Shown here: positions 62,978 through 64,000 of the stretch, in pieces
How positions within the stretch are numbered: the stretch's first letter is position 1
How the letters are laid out: each line of letters starts with the position of its first letter
Origin: Xylanibacter ruminicola Ga6B6
GTDB taxonomy: Bacteria; Bacteroidota; Bacteroidia; Bacteroidales; Bacteroidaceae
Assembly (NCBI RefSeq): GCF_000687715.1
Contig: NZ_JHXD01000004.1
Location: forward strand, 124,001 to 188,000
Reading direction: 5' to 3'
DNA: 64,000 nucleotides
Position numbers and translations under genes: made by a program
The notes under the pieces: generated by a model
Database searches by the model: none
What the model saw: the letters and a program-made list of their open reading frames with translations, nothing else
What the model was told of the DNA's origin: nothing

Positions 62978-63649
62978 ATGAAACGAACATTAGAAGTATG
63001 TACTGGCAATATGGCCAGTGTGATTGCAGCTGCAGAGGGCGGTGCCGAGCGCATCGAACTGTGTACAGCTTTGGCATTAGGCGGTGTAACCCCCACCATA
63101 GGTATGATGAAGTGGATTCGCCAGCAGTATCCCGAACTCAAGATTCAGGTACTCATCCGTTCACGCGAGGGCGATTTTGTGTATAACAAGGCAGATATCG
63201 AGGCGATGCTCGAGGATATCCGTCTGTCGTTGCCTTACTGCGATGGTATCGTGTGCGGCGCCCTCACTGCCGATGGCGATATCGACGTAGAGGCACTGAA
63301 GCTGATGGTTGAGGCTTCGGGCAACAAACCTTTTACCTTCCACCGTGCTTTCGACCGTTGTCGTGAGCCTGAGAAGGCCCTCGAGCAGATTATCGCTGCC
63401 GGTTGTGCCCGCATCCTTACCTCAGGTCATGAGCCATCAGCCGAAAAGGGTATCCCCTTGCTGCGTAAACTCGTAGAACAGGCAGCTGGACGTATCATCA
63501 TCATGCCAGGCGGTGGCGTTACTACAAAAAATGCCCGCCTGATCATCGACCAGACGGGCTGTATGGAAATTCACGGTTCATTCTCGGCTGGCAGTGGTGT
63601 TACCAGTGCCGACGACGTGAAATACGTGCTTTCTACAATTGACGAATAA
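62978..63649 (+). CDS. cutC: CutC-family TIM-barrel protein
   Basis: A 223-residue cytoplasmic protein with the family start EVCTGNMASVIAAAEGGAERIELC, GGVTPTIGMM, VLIRSREGDFVY and MPGGGVTTKNA. CutC was linked to copper handling in E. coli, but its biochemical role is unresolved. Here it is the last gene of a glycan-degradation operon, 14 nt after GH92, the only cytoplasmic protein in it. Its end overlaps the convergent gene on the other strand by 17 nt. Confidence 0.92.
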   Translation: MKRTLEVCTGNMASVIAAAEGGAERIELCTALALGGVTPTIGMMKWIRQQYPELKIQVLIRSREGDFVYNKADIEAMLEDIRLSLPYCDGIVCGALTADGDIDVEALKLMVEASGNKPFTFHRAFDRCREPEKALEQIIAAGCARILTSGHEPSAEKGIPLLRKLVEQAAGRIIIMPGGGVTTKNARLIIDQTGCMEIHGSFSAGSGVTSADDVKYVLSTIDE

Positions 63650-64000
63650 CCTTGATCAGCTGCTCACCTAAGTTGATGGTGTAGCCCTGCTGAACAAATA
63701 CCACGCGGTTAAACGAATCGCAAATCAGGAACACAGGGAGTGCTGGGCTCTGCAGTTTCATCTGCTGCCACACTTCCTGTTTTATTTTACCCTCTACATC
63801 GGTTCCCCATACCACGGTGTTAGGCAGCTTGTCGAACTCGGCAAAGTTAAAGCGCTGTGCCTCGTCGTCGTTCTGGAACAGGAAAATCATCTTTCTACCC
63901 CACTCCTCAAACTGCTGCTTGTAAACCGAGATATCGCGCATGGCGTGGTTGGTAGGCTCCTGGTTAGGTGCCACAATAGCCAGCACATAATACCCGCGAC
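63633..64000 (-). CDS. C-terminus of a probable large transglutaminase-like protein (cut by window edge)
   Basis: About 121 codons are visible; the frame is open to the right edge, so the start lies outside (a GTG at 63986 is probably internal). The segment has a thioredoxin-like look: RGYYVLAIVAPNQEPTNHA, WGRKMIFLFQ, LPVFLICDSFNRVVFVQQGY. It resembles the C-terminal domain found on large Bacteroidales proteins with a transglutaminase-like core (from memory). No CxxC is present in the visible part. Its 3' end overlaps cutC by 17 nt, tail to tail. Confidence 0.55.
   Translation of the reverse strand, partial: RGYYVLAIVAPNQEPTNHAMRDISVYKQQFEEWGRKMIFLFQNDDEAQRFNFAEFDKLPNTVVWGTDVEGKIKQEVWQQMKLQSPALPVFLICDSFNRVVFVQQGYTINLGEQLIKVIRQL

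Overview
The window looks like chromosomal DNA of a gut- or rumen-type Bacteroidota, most likely of the Prevotellaceae (Prevotella, Segatella or Xylanibacter). The evidence is two SusC/SusD pairs, a hybrid two-component regulator, and many upstream sites matching the Bacteroidetes promoter (TTTG, about 19-21 nt, TAnnTTTG). A TPR-ferredoxin-2-oxoacid oxidoreductase operon of the Bacteroidales type also fits. The species is an inference. No tRNA, rRNA, CRISPR array or intact insertion sequence was seen.

Layout. (1) 1-8.1 kb is an accessory island of separate cassettes: a DUF4248-like fragment, a VapE/VirE primase-helicase-like protein and its partner, a strongly structured RNA candidate, a MmeI-like fused restriction-modification enzyme, an orphan hypothetical protein and a HepT/MntA toxin-antitoxin pair. 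Two families of imperfect direct repeats bracket two of these cassettes. (2) 8.1-21.3 kb is a polysaccharide utilization locus on the minus strand: HTCS regulator, SusC, SusD, GH115, then a separately promoted GH43 with a small membrane protein. It probably targets glucuronic-acid-decorated xylan or a related hemicellulose. (3) 21.4-31.4 kb is mostly housekeeping: two small exported proteins, an ammonium channel, a phosphatase-HD fusion, a four-subunit 2-oxoacid:ferredoxin oxidoreductase, folD, ffh and queH. (4) 31.5-63.6 kb is a large glycan-degradation region: a stand-alone PIG-L deacetylase, two GH20, GH125, three GH92, SusC/SusD, a GH18-GH78 fusion, GH2, two GH29, GH3 and CutC. The last 370 bases hold the C-terminus of a probable transglutaminase-like protein on the opposite strand.

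How the genes may work together. The enzyme set of region 4 matches the linkages of N-glycans: chitobiose core (GH18, GH20), beta-mannose (GH2 candidate), alpha-mannose (GH92 x3, GH125) and fucose (GH29 x2). The GH3 could remove beta-xylose, which together with two fucosidases would suit plant-type N-glycans; this is inference. No dedicated regulator for region 4 lies in the window. In both SusC/SusD loci a terminator-like hairpin follows susD, which would set transporter expression above enzyme expression. The HTCS probably controls its own locus through paired direct repeats found upstream of both susC and the HTCS gene.
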